A stretch of 64,000 nt of DNA from Saccharicrinis sp965230625. Its GTDB lineage: Bacteria > Bacteroidota > Bacteroidia > Bacteroidales > Marinilabiliaceae. Made by a program: the position numbers and the translations under genes. Shown here one piece after another: positions 17,543-27,522 of the stretch; the first letter of the stretch is position 1; each line of letters starts with the position of its first letter. The notes beneath the pieces were generated by a model. It was not told where the DNA came from. It searched no databases and saw only the letters and a program-made list of their open reading frames with translations. Location of the stretch: NCBI GenBank assembly GCA_965230625.1, contig CBDDLL010000002.1, forward strand, positions 124,001 through 188,000, in the 5' to 3' direction.

Positions 17543-18665
17543 TGTTTTGAGTAATTAATTCAACATTTTTAATTGTATGATTATTAGATGCCTCTATTGA
17601 TTTCTCCTTATAGTAACTTAATAGTTCCGAATCAGATGATAAGGTTTCTATAAACTTAATTATTTCTTCAACCTGACCTGAGTTAAAAGATTTACCCACA
17701 TCATATTTCTTAATTAATTCTTCCAGATCAGAATGGTTACTGGTAATACCCAATATTGGAGAACCAACTGATAAGTAATTAAAAGCTTTACTAGGAATTG
17801 CCAGACCACTTGCATTCTCGCTTAAGGTAACAACCGATAGATCTGCTGATGATAACGAATATGGCAAAATATCTACATCTTGCCATGGTAGTATTAAACA
17901 GTTAGTAATATTTTCTTTCGCTATCTTTTCCCTCAATTTATCTTCAATAGTGCCTCCTCCAATAATAACAAACATTATTTTAGGATTTTTTATTTTGGTT
18001 GCCAAATCCACTAATAAATCTACCCTATGAGAATAACCAAAATTACCAGAATATAATACAACAAATTTATCTTTAAGCTTATATTTACTAGCAAACTTAT
18101 TTTCTTCTTTTTTTATAGGCTTTAAAAACGAGTTATTTGTCCATAATGGCACTATATCAATCTTTTCCTTCGATTGATATTGTTCTAAAACACGTCGCAT
18201 ACCATTTGTTAATGTATATACTTTATGAGCTTTACAATACACCTTTTTATTCGCATTTTTCCATAACTTAACTATAAATGACTTATTACTTGCAAAACCA
18301 TATTCTGTAAGTGCATCAGGAAAAATATCAAATATTAAAAGAGAATAACGATTAGGCAACAATAGTGTCAGTAAGGGGGCCAAAGGTGGATTGCTTACAA
18401 TAAGCAAATGAGATTTTCTTGAGCGAAAAAAAACATAACTCCATATTTGCAAAGCTCCCAGCAGCCAAGTTTGTAATCTCTTAATGTTAGTATTGCGGTT
18501 ATATTTGGCTATTTTTTTCACCTTTATTTTCTCATCTAAACAGATGTCTCTTTCAACAATTCTACCAGCAACAAGAGTTGTATCATATCCTTTTTCGCAA
18601 TAACTATTGGCAATATCAATCATCAAATATCCTGAATCTTGATTTATGATGGTAACTTTTTTCAA
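17532..18665 (-). CDS. GT4-like glycosyltransferase (WbuB type)
   Basis: 377 residues, GT-B fold. N-terminal nucleotide-like domain with KVTIINQDSGYLMIDIANSY, then LLIVSNPPLAPLLTLLLP, a membrane-facing hydrophobic patch. C-terminal donor-site region: FVVLYSGNFGYSHRVDLL, LILPWQDVDILPYSLSSADLSVV and GLAIPSKAFNYLSVGSPILG, where the usual E-x7-E motif is modified. It overlaps the PglC-like gene by 11 bases, so it may add the second sugar. Donor specificity cannot be read. Confidence 0.82.
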   Translation of the reverse strand: MKKVTIINQDSGYLMIDIANSYCEKGYDTTLVAGRIVERDICLDEKIKVKKIAKYNRNTNIKRLQTWLLGALQIWSYVFFRSRKSHLLIVSNPPLAPLLTLLLPNRYSLLIFDIFPDALTEYGFASNKSFIVKLWKNANKKVYCKAHKVYTLTNGMRRVLEQYQSKEKIDIVPLWTNNSFLKPIKKEENKFASKYKLKDKFVVLYSGNFGYSHRVDLLVDLATKIKNPKIMFVIIGGGTIEDKLREKIAKENITNCLILPWQDVDILPYSLSSADLSVVTLSENASGLAIPSKAFNYLSVGSPILGITSNHSDLEELIKKYDVGKSFNSGQVEEIIKFIETLSSDSELLSYYKEKSIEASNNHTIKNVELITQNNVV

Positions 18666-18688
18666 TTTTTATAGTTTATTTTTTGATG

Positions 18689-19837
18689 TTACCCTTTAAA
18701 AACCTCTAAAAGATTATTTGCCGCTTTCTTTATTCTTATATGATGTTCCTCGTAGAGTTTTTCATCCATATTTCTGTCAGCAAATAATTCTAACTTCCCT
18801 GCTAATTCTTCAGGTTTATGAGGATCGAAATAAGCTCCTTTATCCTGAAGTTGCTCCATGTTCACTTTAATATTTGATGCCATAACTGGTACCTGCAGTG
18901 AAATTGCGTCTTCAATTACTGTACTCCAACCTTCAAAAAGACTAGGCTGAATAATAGCTTGGCAATGATTCATTAATTGTATTTGCTCACTTCTGGGAAT
19001 TATCCCCAGCAAGCTAATTTGATCCTTTAATCCATAGCGTTCAATAATTCCATGCAACTCAGCTAAATAAGGAGAGTTAGCAGCTGATGGAAACCTTCCT
19101 GTGAATGCTAAGTGTTTTTTAACACCCTTGTCCTTAAGTTGAGCGAGTGCTAGCAATACTACTTTATGGTTTTTATGTTTATGAAACTGGTTGGATACCA
19201 TAAAATATTTTTCGGGCAAATTATATTTTGTTCTAAGGCTATCAATATCCAAAATTTGATAATCTTCATTAATCGAAATAAAATGGTAAATATCAAACTT
19301 TATTTTTTTTCCATTAAAAAACTTATCAAAATCATCCTTTACAGCTTGACTTGAAACAACCATTTTATCAGCATTCTTTAGCATATAATTAAGCCTGAAT
19401 GTTCTGTGAATAATCACTTTTTTTGTAAAAAACTCTGGAAAATACTTATGTTGTAAATCTGCATACCAAGACATTACATGAGCTCCTGCCTTACTTTTTA
19501 CTGGACAATCCCTAACTGGGTATATGGTATCTAAATCGTATCTTTTAATATAATCATCAATAAACTTATTTTGGCGAGTAAGCCAAGATGATAAATAACC
19601 TTTTACGACAGAATAAGGTTCTTTTTCTACAAATTTAATATATGGATAGTCAATTTCTTCTAAAAATTCTTTTAACTCACTACTGTAAAAAAGAATTATT
19701 TCAGGTTTATCATCTTCGTCAAGATAGTTTAAGGTTTTAATTAAATTGAGGATATAAGTGATACCGCCCATCCAGACTTTCTGAAGGTCGAACAAAAGAC
19801 CAATTTTAAGCCTTTTTTTATCATTTAAGTTTGTCAT
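18689..19837 (-). CDS. GT4-like glycosyltransferase
   Basis: 382 residues with GT-B fold. N-terminal MGGITYILNLIKTL acceptor-domain glycine loop; middle YFMVSNQFHKHKNHKVVLLAL; donor-side IIPRSEQIQLMNHCQAIIQPSLFEGWSTVIEDAISLQVPV with the E-x7-E pair typical of GT4 retaining transferases. One of six glycosyltransferases in the operon. Sugar unknown. Confidence 0.88.
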   Translation of the reverse strand: MTNLNDKKRLKIGLLFDLQKVWMGGITYILNLIKTLNYLDEDDKPEIILFYSSELKEFLEEIDYPYIKFVEKEPYSVVKGYLSSWLTRQNKFIDDYIKRYDLDTIYPVRDCPVKSKAGAHVMSWYADLQHKYFPEFFTKKVIIHRTFRLNYMLKNADKMVVSSQAVKDDFDKFFNGKKIKFDIYHFISINEDYQILDIDSLRTKYNLPEKYFMVSNQFHKHKNHKVVLLALAQLKDKGVKKHLAFTGRFPSAANSPYLAELHGIIERYGLKDQISLLGIIPRSEQIQLMNHCQAIIQPSLFEGWSTVIEDAISLQVPVMASNIKVNMEQLQDKGAYFDPHKPEELAGKLELFADRNMDEKLYEEHHIRIKKAANNLLEVFKG

Positions 19838-19875
19838 TAAATTAAGTGGTTTAAAAATGTTTTTGGAATGAAATA

Positions 19876-20775
19876 TTATTTACGAATCCATTCGTAATAG
19901 TTTTTTAATCCTTGTTTTAAATCCATAGAAGGAGTATAGCCAAACGAAGTTAATTTTGATATATCAGCCCTCCAATTTAGAGGATCTCCTTTTCTAACAT
20001 TACCAGAAAATGAATAGTTCACCTTTTTCTCAAAAAAACTAAAGAAAGCAGAAACGGCATCCTTAATTTTAACTTCTACTCCATTAGCTACATTTACTAC
20101 ATCTGCATTAAAATCTGCATTCTTAGCTACTAATTCAATTGCCCTGGCTAAATCATTTACATGTATAAAATCTCTTGATTCTTCACCTGTACCGAATAAC
20201 TCAAATGGTTCTCCTGAATTAGCCTTATGAAACAAATCCCAGAAAAGTTGCTTTTTTAGTCCATCTCCATAAACTGAAAAAATTCTTAATGAGCATGTTT
20301 TCAATTTAAAGAAACTTGAAAACTCTTCACAAATTTGTTCTGCTTGTAATTTATGGAAACCATATGGTGATAATGGATTACGTGTTGCTTTTTCTAAAAC
20401 AGGCAATTGCATAGGATTACCATAAACAGCAGCACTTCCTAAATTAATAAACTTACACTCTGGCTGAAATTGATTAATGGCCGAGAGTATTTTAAATACA
20501 TTAACAGAATTTAAATAGTAATCCCTCATTGGATTTTTTAATGAGTCAGGAACACTTGCTGCTCCAGAACAATTAATACAGAGGTCGTATTTGTCGTAAT
20601 GGAAAACTGTATTAAAATCTGAATTAGAAGCATCAATTAAAAAATACTTGTCAGTATCAGCATAATCAACAACTACATCAGCTTTATAAACACTGTAATT
20701 TTTATCTTGAAAATATTTTACTAAATGTTTACCTATAAAACCTTTAGAACCTATAACAATAACTTTCATTATCAA
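19876..20775 (-). CDS. Extended-SDR NAD-dependent sugar epimerase/dehydratase-like
   Basis: 299 residues. Rossmann motif GSKGFIGKHL (9-18), catalytic LGSAAVYGNP followed by YGFHKLQAE (Tyr and Lys of the YxxxK motif), then RIFSVYGDG and RDFIHVNDLARAI, the classic extended-SDR sugar-nucleotide pattern. It is most like 4-epimerases or 4-reductases and lacks the DKA / membrane pattern expected of a PglF-type 4,6-dehydratase, so it does not obviously fill the missing dehydratase step. Lies between two GT4 genes. Confidence 0.82.
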   Translation of the reverse strand: MIMKVIVIGSKGFIGKHLVKYFQDKNYSVYKADVVVDYADTDKYFLIDASNSDFNTVFHYDKYDLCINCSGAASVPDSLKNPMRDYYLNSVNVFKILSAINQFQPECKFINLGSAAVYGNPMQLPVLEKATRNPLSPYGFHKLQAEQICEEFSSFFKLKTCSLRIFSVYGDGLKKQLFWDLFHKANSGEPFELFGTGEESRDFIHVNDLARAIELVAKNADFNADVVNVANGVEVKIKDAVSAFFSFFEKKVNYSFSGNVRKGDPLNWRADISKLTSFGYTPSMDLKQGLKNYYEWIRK

Positions 20776-20801
20776 TATTATTTAGGAATTTATAATGATC
20801 T

Positions 20802-21908
20802 TTACAATTCCTTATTTGTGATAAATTCGTAAAAAGTATCACTTACTTTTTCTTTAGAAAAACGTTTTATACTTTCTTTAGCATTCTCTCCCAGCTTTAA
20901 CCTTAAATCTTCATTGTTAACCAATAATGATAGTTTAGCTACAAACTCATCATCATCAAACAATGGCACTAAGAAGCCATTCTGTCCATCATTGATCATT
21001 TCTGAAGGTCCCGCAACACAATCGTAAGATACAACAGGCAGACCACTTGACATTGCTTCACCAATCACATTAGGAAATCCTTCGGAACTAGAAGTAAAAG
21101 CGAAAATCGAACTTTTTCTATAAATCCCTTCCATATTATCCTGTTTTCCAGTAAATACAACCCTATCTTCCACTTTCAAATCCTTAGCTAATTTTTCCAA
21201 TCGCTCCATATTCTGCTGCTTAAGATGATCGTACCCAACAAGCATCAATTTCCAATCTGGCGCATTCAACTTGGCAAATATCTCTATTAACCTATCTTGA
21301 TTTTTACTTTTAATTAATCGCCCAACCATTAATACTATTTTCTCTCTATTAACCTCTTGTGATCCATTACTAATAACTTTTATAGGATTACCTATAACAG
21401 CTATATTTTTATGTGATTTATTGTTTTTAAGAAATATTTCTTTTGCTTTTTGTGTTTGAAATATAAGTCCGGAAGCTGTTGGATACAGACTCTTTCTTAA
21501 ATGGTTATGATATCCTGCCAATTTTTTATCTGGTTGGCTCCTATCTGAAACAAATGATGGATATTTTAATCCAAGAATTGATAGTAATACAAAATTATTC
21601 CAGTATTCGCCAAAGCTAAGTATTGAATCAGGTTTTAACTTTTTTATAGTTTTTCTTAAAAAAAGTAATGTTTTTATAGTAAAATAAAACCTAAACTTAT
21701 TGTTAAAGTTAAATTGTGGTTCGTGCACAGTTACATTATCTGGAATACCAAAAAATACCTCCCTGCTTAAATCATAAAGAACTAAATGTATTTCTGCATC
21801 TTTATTTTGTGCAAAATAAGATGCTAATTCCGACATAACACGTTCCATTCCTCCTGCTTGAAGCGAAGGAATAACAAGACATATCTTTTTTTTTGTTGTT
21901 GATTCCAT
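20802..21908 (-). CDS. GT4 glycosyltransferase (PglA/PglJ/PglH-like)
   Basis: 368 residues. N-terminal CLVIPSLQAGGMERVMSELA is the standard glycine loop of the GalNAc-transferring PglA/H/J group. C-terminal VLMVGRLIKSKNQDRLIEIFAKL, VVFTGKQDNMEGIYRKSSIFAFTSSSEGFPNVIGEAMSSG with the E-x7-E residues. It probably adds a HexNAc-type sugar to the growing lipid-linked unit. Follows the ATP-grasp gene by 13 bases. Confidence 0.9.
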   Translation of the reverse strand: MESTTKKKICLVIPSLQAGGMERVMSELASYFAQNKDAEIHLVLYDLSREVFFGIPDNVTVHEPQFNFNNKFRFYFTIKTLLFLRKTIKKLKPDSILSFGEYWNNFVLLSILGLKYPSFVSDRSQPDKKLAGYHNHLRKSLYPTASGLIFQTQKAKEIFLKNNKSHKNIAVIGNPIKVISNGSQEVNREKIVLMVGRLIKSKNQDRLIEIFAKLNAPDWKLMLVGYDHLKQQNMERLEKLAKDLKVEDRVVFTGKQDNMEGIYRKSSIFAFTSSSEGFPNVIGEAMSSGLPVVSYDCVAGPSEMINDGQNGFLVPLFDDDEFVAKLSLLVNNEDLRLKLGENAKESIKRFSKEKVSDTFYEFITNKEL

Positions 21909-21921
21909 TTAATTAAAAATT

Positions 21922-22950
21922 CTACAGCTCACTATGATTATTTACTCTCTTTATTAGATTTTCAACCATCCATCCATATGGATTAAACTTTCCTTCATTC
22001 CAGGTCATATCCTTATCCCAATAACCTACACAATCATCATATCCTGCTATAGCAAATCCATAGCTAATTTCAACTATAAGAGGCTTTCCTTCTTTATATA
22101 CAAAGTCGTATGCCATACATTGATCACCTAATAATTTAGAAACTTGAAATGCTAATTTTACAGTTTCGTCATCAAAGTGCTCTTTTTCATAAAGAATAAA
22201 ACCACTTCCCGAAGCTCTAAAATCGTTATCTCGTACCATTCTTTTAATAGCAAACGCTTTATCTTCAACAACACATACACGTATATCAAATCTATTATCC
22301 GGAATAAACTCTTGAAAATAAACATATCCCATTTCTCTTCCAGTCAACCTTGCATATTCGGTTGTATAAAACAATCTAATGACGCCTTTCATCACATCCC
22401 ATAGGTTTGTTTTATTTGCTTTGTACATCCTGATCCGCTCCTTCAAGTTTCCCCAGGAATCATATTGATTAAAACCTTTACCAAATGCTTTTTTAATCAA
22501 TCGCTTAGCATCATTAAATGAATGAACCAATTTTACATTATCTGAACCCGCTCCATTTCTAAGTTTGAATACGGTGGGATATTCTGCTTGTTTGCCCCAC
22601 TTTATTGCTTCTGATTTACTGTAAGATACATAAACAGGTGCTAACGGTGCATCTATGGATTCTAGTAAATATTTTTGTCCTACTTTATCATCAAAATGCC
22701 ATACTGTGTTGTAATCAGGAAACACTAACTTACCTGATTGTTGTATAGAATATAGTAGTTGCTTTGCAAATTTACTTTCTTTTGCCCCTTTATGATTGAA
22801 ATGCCACATTAATGCATCACAATCTGCTAACTGGTCTATAATATCTGATTTATAACAATCAACAATCTTATATTTTATATTATTTTCCTTACAATAAGGA
22901 ATCCATCTATCGCTAAAAGATCCTTTTGCTAAATGTATGGCAATTTGCAT
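21922..22950 (-). CDS. ATP-grasp ligase-like protein
   Basis: I place the start at the ATG at 22950 (MQIAIHLAKGSFSDRWI), giving 342 residues; the frame is open upstream only to a TTG at 22971, which is less likely. The pattern is ATP-grasp: YPTVFKLRNGAGSDNVKLV (nucleotide-binding lysine and glycine-rich loop), VYFQEFIPDNRFDIRVCVV, and Mg-binding MAYDFVYKEGKPLIVEISYGFA. ATP-grasp enzymes of this type form amide or peptide bonds via acyl phosphates. Next to the AsnB-like gene it could attach an amino acid to a uronic-acid carboxyl group; that is inference. Confidence 0.75.
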   Translation of the reverse strand: MQIAIHLAKGSFSDRWIPYCKENNIKYKIVDCYKSDIIDQLADCDALMWHFNHKGAKESKFAKQLLYSIQQSGKLVFPDYNTVWHFDDKVGQKYLLESIDAPLAPVYVSYSKSEAIKWGKQAEYPTVFKLRNGAGSDNVKLVHSFNDAKRLIKKAFGKGFNQYDSWGNLKERIRMYKANKTNLWDVMKGVIRLFYTTEYARLTGREMGYVYFQEFIPDNRFDIRVCVVEDKAFAIKRMVRDNDFRASGSGFILYEKEHFDDETVKLAFQVSKLLGDQCMAYDFVYKEGKPLIVEISYGFAIAGYDDCVGYWDKDMTWNEGKFNPYGWMVENLIKRVNNHSEL

Positions 22951-23102
22951 ATGTTTAAAATTTAGTATCAAAGTATTAAGCCTGATGAATACAAAAACAC
23001 GGGGATACTTAGTTTTCTGTAATCATCTTATTCGATTAATACCTAGAGTATTTTAGTTTCAACAATTAAATTCTAAAGCTTTCAAATGATCTGAAATAAA
23101 AC

Positions 23103-25028
23103 TTACAATTTCACTTCAAAATTACCATCAATATAAACAGAAGCCCATATTTCAAAAGCAATAACAACCCACATCGCTTCAAGTTCACTAACCTTCATAT
23201 TTTTAATGTTACCAAACCAACCAGATACCAACTTATCATTATAAAGACCTCTATTCTTCACTCCAGGTAAAACTTTATCTTTCAAGTATTCTGAGAATTT
23301 TTTATCTAGAAAATATTCCCTTAGTGGAATACCAAAACCCATTTTATCGCGAAATGCAAAATCTTTACCGAAAGATGCTTCTGTCATCTTTTTTAAAAGA
23401 TATTTATTTGTATTATAACTTTCTTCACTTTTTCTAGTTAACAAATATTTTTCAGGTATTGTAAAAGAGTGATCTACTAAATCATTATCTAAAAAAGGAA
23501 CTCTATTCTCTATAGAGTGAGCCATTGACATTTTATCCTGCCTAATTAAAAGGTCTGGTAAATAAGAAAGCATCTCATATTTTACCTGACGATCAAATAA
23601 CGAACCTGATAAATTCCTATACAACGACTTTCTGGTTGAAGCTGCCTTCTCCTCATTAAATCCATATCTTAACATTACTGCTAGGTTGGGTGACATAAAC
23701 GCAGTTGCCATTACAGCACGATCTTCATGATCGAAATACTGCATTAATCCCCCAGGATTTTTCATATTCTTCTTTAATTGATGAAGCAATAACTTGGTCC
23801 TGTAAGGGTAACGTAACTCATAAAACCTTTCATAACCACCAAATACCTCATCGGCTCCTTCACCACTAAGCAATACGGTTACATATTCTTTCGCTCTTTG
23901 TGATAATTTATAAATTCCAATTGTATTAGGGTGATTTATTGGAGCTTCTAAATGCCATGTAGCTTTCTCAAAATTATCAAGATAATAATTTGATTCCATC
24001 AAAAACTTATGGCTTTGGATACCTAAAGTATTTTTAACATGATCAATATACTTTTCTTCACTAAATCGCTGATCATCAAATACTATAGAAACGGATTCAA
24101 ATTGCCCTTTATGACTATTCCTATTTGCCAACCATGTTACTAAAGATGAATCTATACCACCAGAAAGCTGACAACCAAGCTTAACATCGCTCATTAATTG
24201 TCGCACTACACTTTCACTTAAGGATTTCTCCAGCTTTTTTCCATAAAGTTCAAAATTTCCTGATATTTGATTATTACGTGAATATTCGTTTACATCGAAA
24301 TATTGCTTAATCCTTATGTCCTTTCCTGGTGAATAAATAAGATAATGTCCTGGTTTCAGCGATTGAATATCTTTAAATAAAGATCCTTCAATATTATTTC
24401 TAAATAAAAGATATTCATCAATTTGTTTTTCATCGAGCTTAAAATTAAATCCATCCAGATATTTAAAACTTTTTAGCTCGGATGAGAAGGCTAACGTATC
24501 ATTAGCATTAATAAAGTACATAGGTTTTATACCAAACCTATCACGAGTTATAAATAATTGATTAATCTTTAAATCTGCAACAACAATGGCAAACATACCA
24601 TTAAGGCGTGATTGCATACCTTCAAATCCGTACTTTAAGTATAGAGCAAGTGCAACTTCCGTATCTGTTGTACTTTTAAATTTGTATCCCCATTCCGATA
24701 ATTCCTTTTTAAAATCAAAGGCATTATAAATCTCACCATTTAACGATAGAATTACCTTTCCATCAGGACTTAACATAGGCTGATGCCCATTTTTTGAAAG
24801 ATCCAGAATACTTAATCTGTTAAAACCGAGCATGCCTTCAAAATTACCACCGATTGATTCGGGAGTATGATGACTTAACTCCTTAGATTCTCCTGACTTA
24901 AAACTGAAAGCTCTAATACCAGAATCATCCGGCCCTCTATGCCTTTGCACTTTTAACATTGATATAATACCAGCAGTATCCTTAACGGGAGCTGAATTAG
25001 TATGTATAAATCCTGTAATTCCGCACAT
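23103..25028 (-). CDS. asnB: Asparagine-synthetase-like glutamine amidotransferase (AsnB/WbpS-like)
   Basis: The true start is the ATG at 25028: the class II amidotransferase nucleophile must be Cys2 after Met removal, and MCGITGFIH begins there; 25 further codons upstream are open but would abolish activity. The resulting 641 residues hold the N-terminal glutaminase domain (RHRGPDDSG, LSLNGEIYN) and the C-terminal synthetase domain with P-loop LSGGIDSSLV and LLSGEGADEVFGGYERF. In polysaccharide clusters relatives such as WbpS and WbtH amidate uronic acids. With WecB/WecC present, amidation of ManNAcA is a reasonable guess; plain asparagine synthesis is the alternative. Confidence 0.88.
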   Translation of the reverse strand: MCGITGFIHTNSAPVKDTAGIISMLKVQRHRGPDDSGIRAFSFKSGESKELSHHTPESIGGNFEGMLGFNRLSILDLSKNGHQPMLSPDGKVILSLNGEIYNAFDFKKELSEWGYKFKSTTDTEVALALYLKYGFEGMQSRLNGMFAIVVADLKINQLFITRDRFGIKPMYFINANDTLAFSSELKSFKYLDGFNFKLDEKQIDEYLLFRNNIEGSLFKDIQSLKPGHYLIYSPGKDIRIKQYFDVNEYSRNNQISGNFELYGKKLEKSLSESVVRQLMSDVKLGCQLSGGIDSSLVTWLANRNSHKGQFESVSIVFDDQRFSEEKYIDHVKNTLGIQSHKFLMESNYYLDNFEKATWHLEAPINHPNTIGIYKLSQRAKEYVTVLLSGEGADEVFGGYERFYELRYPYRTKLLLHQLKKNMKNPGGLMQYFDHEDRAVMATAFMSPNLAVMLRYGFNEEKAASTRKSLYRNLSGSLFDRQVKYEMLSYLPDLLIRQDKMSMAHSIENRVPFLDNDLVDHSFTIPEKYLLTRKSEESYNTNKYLLKKMTEASFGKDFAFRDKMGFGIPLREYFLDKKFSEYLKDKVLPGVKNRGLYNDKLVSGWFGNIKNMKVSELEAMWVVIAFEIWASVYIDGNFEVKL

Positions 25029-25216
25029 AAATAAAATGATACTTTTTGGGGTAATGATTATTAGTTTGTATAGATAATGCTTACTAAACACCTCGCTAAA
25101 CAATTATCTTGTACCTAATAATTACTTATACCCTTTCAATTTTTTCAATTATAGCTGAAGTTATTTATTAAGTTAGCTATTTTTAAGTAGTTGTCAAATA
25201 TATAGTGAGTATTGTT

Positions 25217-26362
25217 TTAACTCAGTTGTTCATATCTTTTTAACATCCTTAATAGAACATCTCTATGAGACTCGCACCTAGATAAATTTAAATGATATAA
25301 GCGTTTCTTTTTAGACAACAATTTAGGTAAAAATCCTCTCTTTTGTAAAGCAGTTATATACTTTCCAAAATATGGCTCTATAAACGCATCGTACATTGGA
25401 TACAACGCACTACAGTATGCATTAAACTCATTCTCTAATTTTGTATCATCACTTATTATTTCATTTAACCTTTCTAAATTATCTCTAAACTCTTGTTTTT
25501 CTTGTTCTGTTAACTTAAAAACACCAGGTGTTTCATTTCCTTGTTTTAGTGGTACAATGTCAAACTCTATTGTATTGCTAATTGTTAACTTAACAACATA
25601 CCCCTTATTCCAATCTGAGTTTCTTTTACCAGGCCAATCATATACAAAGTTACCTAATCCATAAAAAATTGGTTTACCATTATATATCTCATACCCGGAA
25701 TAAGCATGAGTATGATGAGATATTACCACATCTGCTCCTAAATCGGTTAAATACCTATATATTTTTTTTGTACGAGGTGAAGGTAAATGATAAAATTCAT
25801 TTCCTGCATGTACAATTGCTATCACGTAATCATTATTCTTCTGGGCTTGCATTAAATGATAATAGCAATCCATCAAGTCTAACGCATTGCAGGTATAAGC
25901 TCCATCTGGAGTAGATAAAAATTCATTATCTGCAAAGTTCAATATCGCAATCTTTTTGCTTTTGGTATCTAAAATGTAAGGTTCTGCTGCTGCTACCTTT
26001 GATTTTCCAATTCCAATAGAAGCAATATCATTATCCTTAAGGAGTTCAAAAGTCTCTTCTACTCCTTTTGTTCCATAATCCATTATGTGGTTGTTAGCCA
26101 TTGCCACAAGCTTTACTCCAGCATAACTTAATGCATTAATTGCTATAGGTTTGGCCTTTTGATATGGCCCCGTTTTAGGTCTGCTTTTATCTGTTGATGT
26201 CAATGGACATTCAAGATCTACTATATTAAGATCGTTGTTACGAAACACATCTATAAAATCATTAAATATATGCTTATAATCCTCTTTTAAACAAAGTTCT
26301 TCTACCCTGTTAATTGGACAAAAATCTCCAGTTAGCAATATGTTTATTGATTCGTTTTTCAA
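25217..26362 (-). CDS. CapA/PgsA family metallophosphoesterase-like protein
   Basis: 381 residues. PGA_cap domain markers: LLTGDFCPINR near 10-20, NIVDLECPLT, LVAMANNHIMDYG, VIAIVHAGNEFYHLPSPR, and DVVISHHTHAYSGYE plus GLGNFVYDW. These residues (D, N, H, HTH) line the dinuclear metal site of the CapA fold. No signal peptide or membrane anchor is visible, unlike PgsA of poly-gamma-glutamate systems, so it may act in the cytoplasm. Family members occur widely in capsule clusters with uncertain chemistry. Lies between AsnB-like and tandem NodB-like genes. Confidence 0.82.
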   Translation of the reverse strand: MKNESINILLTGDFCPINRVEELCLKEDYKHIFNDFIDVFRNNDLNIVDLECPLTSTDKSRPKTGPYQKAKPIAINALSYAGVKLVAMANNHIMDYGTKGVEETFELLKDNDIASIGIGKSKVAAAEPYILDTKSKKIAILNFADNEFLSTPDGAYTCNALDLMDCYYHLMQAQKNNDYVIAIVHAGNEFYHLPSPRTKKIYRYLTDLGADVVISHHTHAYSGYEIYNGKPIFYGLGNFVYDWPGKRNSDWNKGYVVKLTISNTIEFDIVPLKQGNETPGVFKLTEQEKQEFRDNLERLNEIISDDTKLENEFNAYCSALYPMYDAFIEPYFGKYITALQKRGFLPKLLSKKKRLYHLNLSRCESHRDVLLRMLKRYEQLS

Positions 26363-26394
26363 AATGATTAGGTATTTAGATTAAAAGTTAAGTA

Positions 26395-27522
26395 TTAGTT
26401 CAGTCCAGCTATTAAATCTCCCAGTTGATCGGAGGTCATAAATTCAACATCAGGCCATCTTTTTATTATTTTCTTTAATAAACTATCAAGTAACTTAAGA
26501 TTAACCTCTCTGTTTTTTGGATCCAACGAACCCATAAAATTTATCCTATGTGAACTAATTATTGCTGGCTTATTCCAATTAAAAGCAATATTAATACGCC
26601 TCAAACATTCCTCAACCGGATTACTATTATTCTCTGCTAAAGACGGTTCAAAAAAACAATTTCTTACTAAATAGTATTGTCCATGCTTATTCTTATTCCC
26701 TAAAAAGTGATACTTATTTTTATACACTTCAAAAGTACCTGTTGGAACAGATTGTACAAATAATCCTTGTATATATTTTACTCCATTTTTTGCTAATGTT
26801 TCTTCTACTTCACTATCCCATGCATAACATGGTGGAATAAAAGATTTGGATCGAAAACCAAAAATATTTTCAAAAAGATCAAGTCCCTCTTTAAGACTTT
26901 CTTTCATTTGAAATAGATCATCTGGAGTATTATAATCAAGAACTTCCATAAAATTGTAATCCCCATCACCTGAAAAAGTTGTATTATTATCAAATGTAAA
27001 CATAATCTCTGGAGTTCTCTTTTTAAGGGCTTCAATCCATCTCACCACATTTACATGCTCGCGACCATGAAACTGCGGATGAAACACCTTTTTTTCATTT
27101 CCTTGTCGCCATAACGATATTACCTTGTCTCTACTTGCATATTTATCCATTGTTTGTTCAACAGATTCATAATGGTAATTTTGAAAATTGGCTTCTTTTA
27201 TTTTATCAAAATCGGGATTACCCACTACAATATTAGCAGTAATAACAGCCGCATTTCCTTTTGAATCAACATTAGACTGTAAAACTTCGAATAGTAACTC
27301 CAAATCTTCATTACATTCTAATGTATCTAATCTATTATATACCGATTCATGAATTTTAAAACCTTCTTCTATAAACTTGTAATAAACTTGCTTAGATGGC
27401 ATTCTAATACTACCCCAATCGTCGCTCTCTATTACGAGTATTTTACGTTTGGTTCTAAAGCCTGGAATATTTATCGCATTTTGAACTAATGTTCTTTTTA
27501 ACTTTGAAATATTAACGCTCAT
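26395..27522 (-). CDS. Divergent NodB-like polysaccharide deacetylase-type protein (tandem copy 2)
   Basis: 375 residues. The usual NodB TFDDG block is replaced by ESDDWGSIRMPS (D34, D35). A plausible metal pair HGREH (H152, H156) follows HPQF, and RSKSFIPPCYAWD resembles the RxxPP block. The C-terminus has IISSHRINF, like the last His block. So the D-H-H metal triad of carbohydrate esterase family 4 looks preserved in an unusual frame. No signal peptide, so a cytoplasmic substrate is likely. Its start overlaps the preceding paralogue's stop by 11 bases. Function untested; assignment rests on motif logic. Confidence 0.55.
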   Translation of the reverse strand: MSVNISKLKRTLVQNAINIPGFRTKRKILVIESDDWGSIRMPSKQVYYKFIEEGFKIHESVYNRLDTLECNEDLELLFEVLQSNVDSKGNAAVITANIVVGNPDFDKIKEANFQNYHYESVEQTMDKYASRDKVISLWRQGNEKKVFHPQFHGREHVNVVRWIEALKKRTPEIMFTFDNNTTFSGDGDYNFMEVLDYNTPDDLFQMKESLKEGLDLFENIFGFRSKSFIPPCYAWDSEVEETLAKNGVKYIQGLFVQSVPTGTFEVYKNKYHFLGNKNKHGQYYLVRNCFFEPSLAENNSNPVEECLRRINIAFNWNKPAIISSHRINFMGSLDPKNREVNLKLLDSLLKKIIKRWPDVEFMTSDQLGDLIAGLN

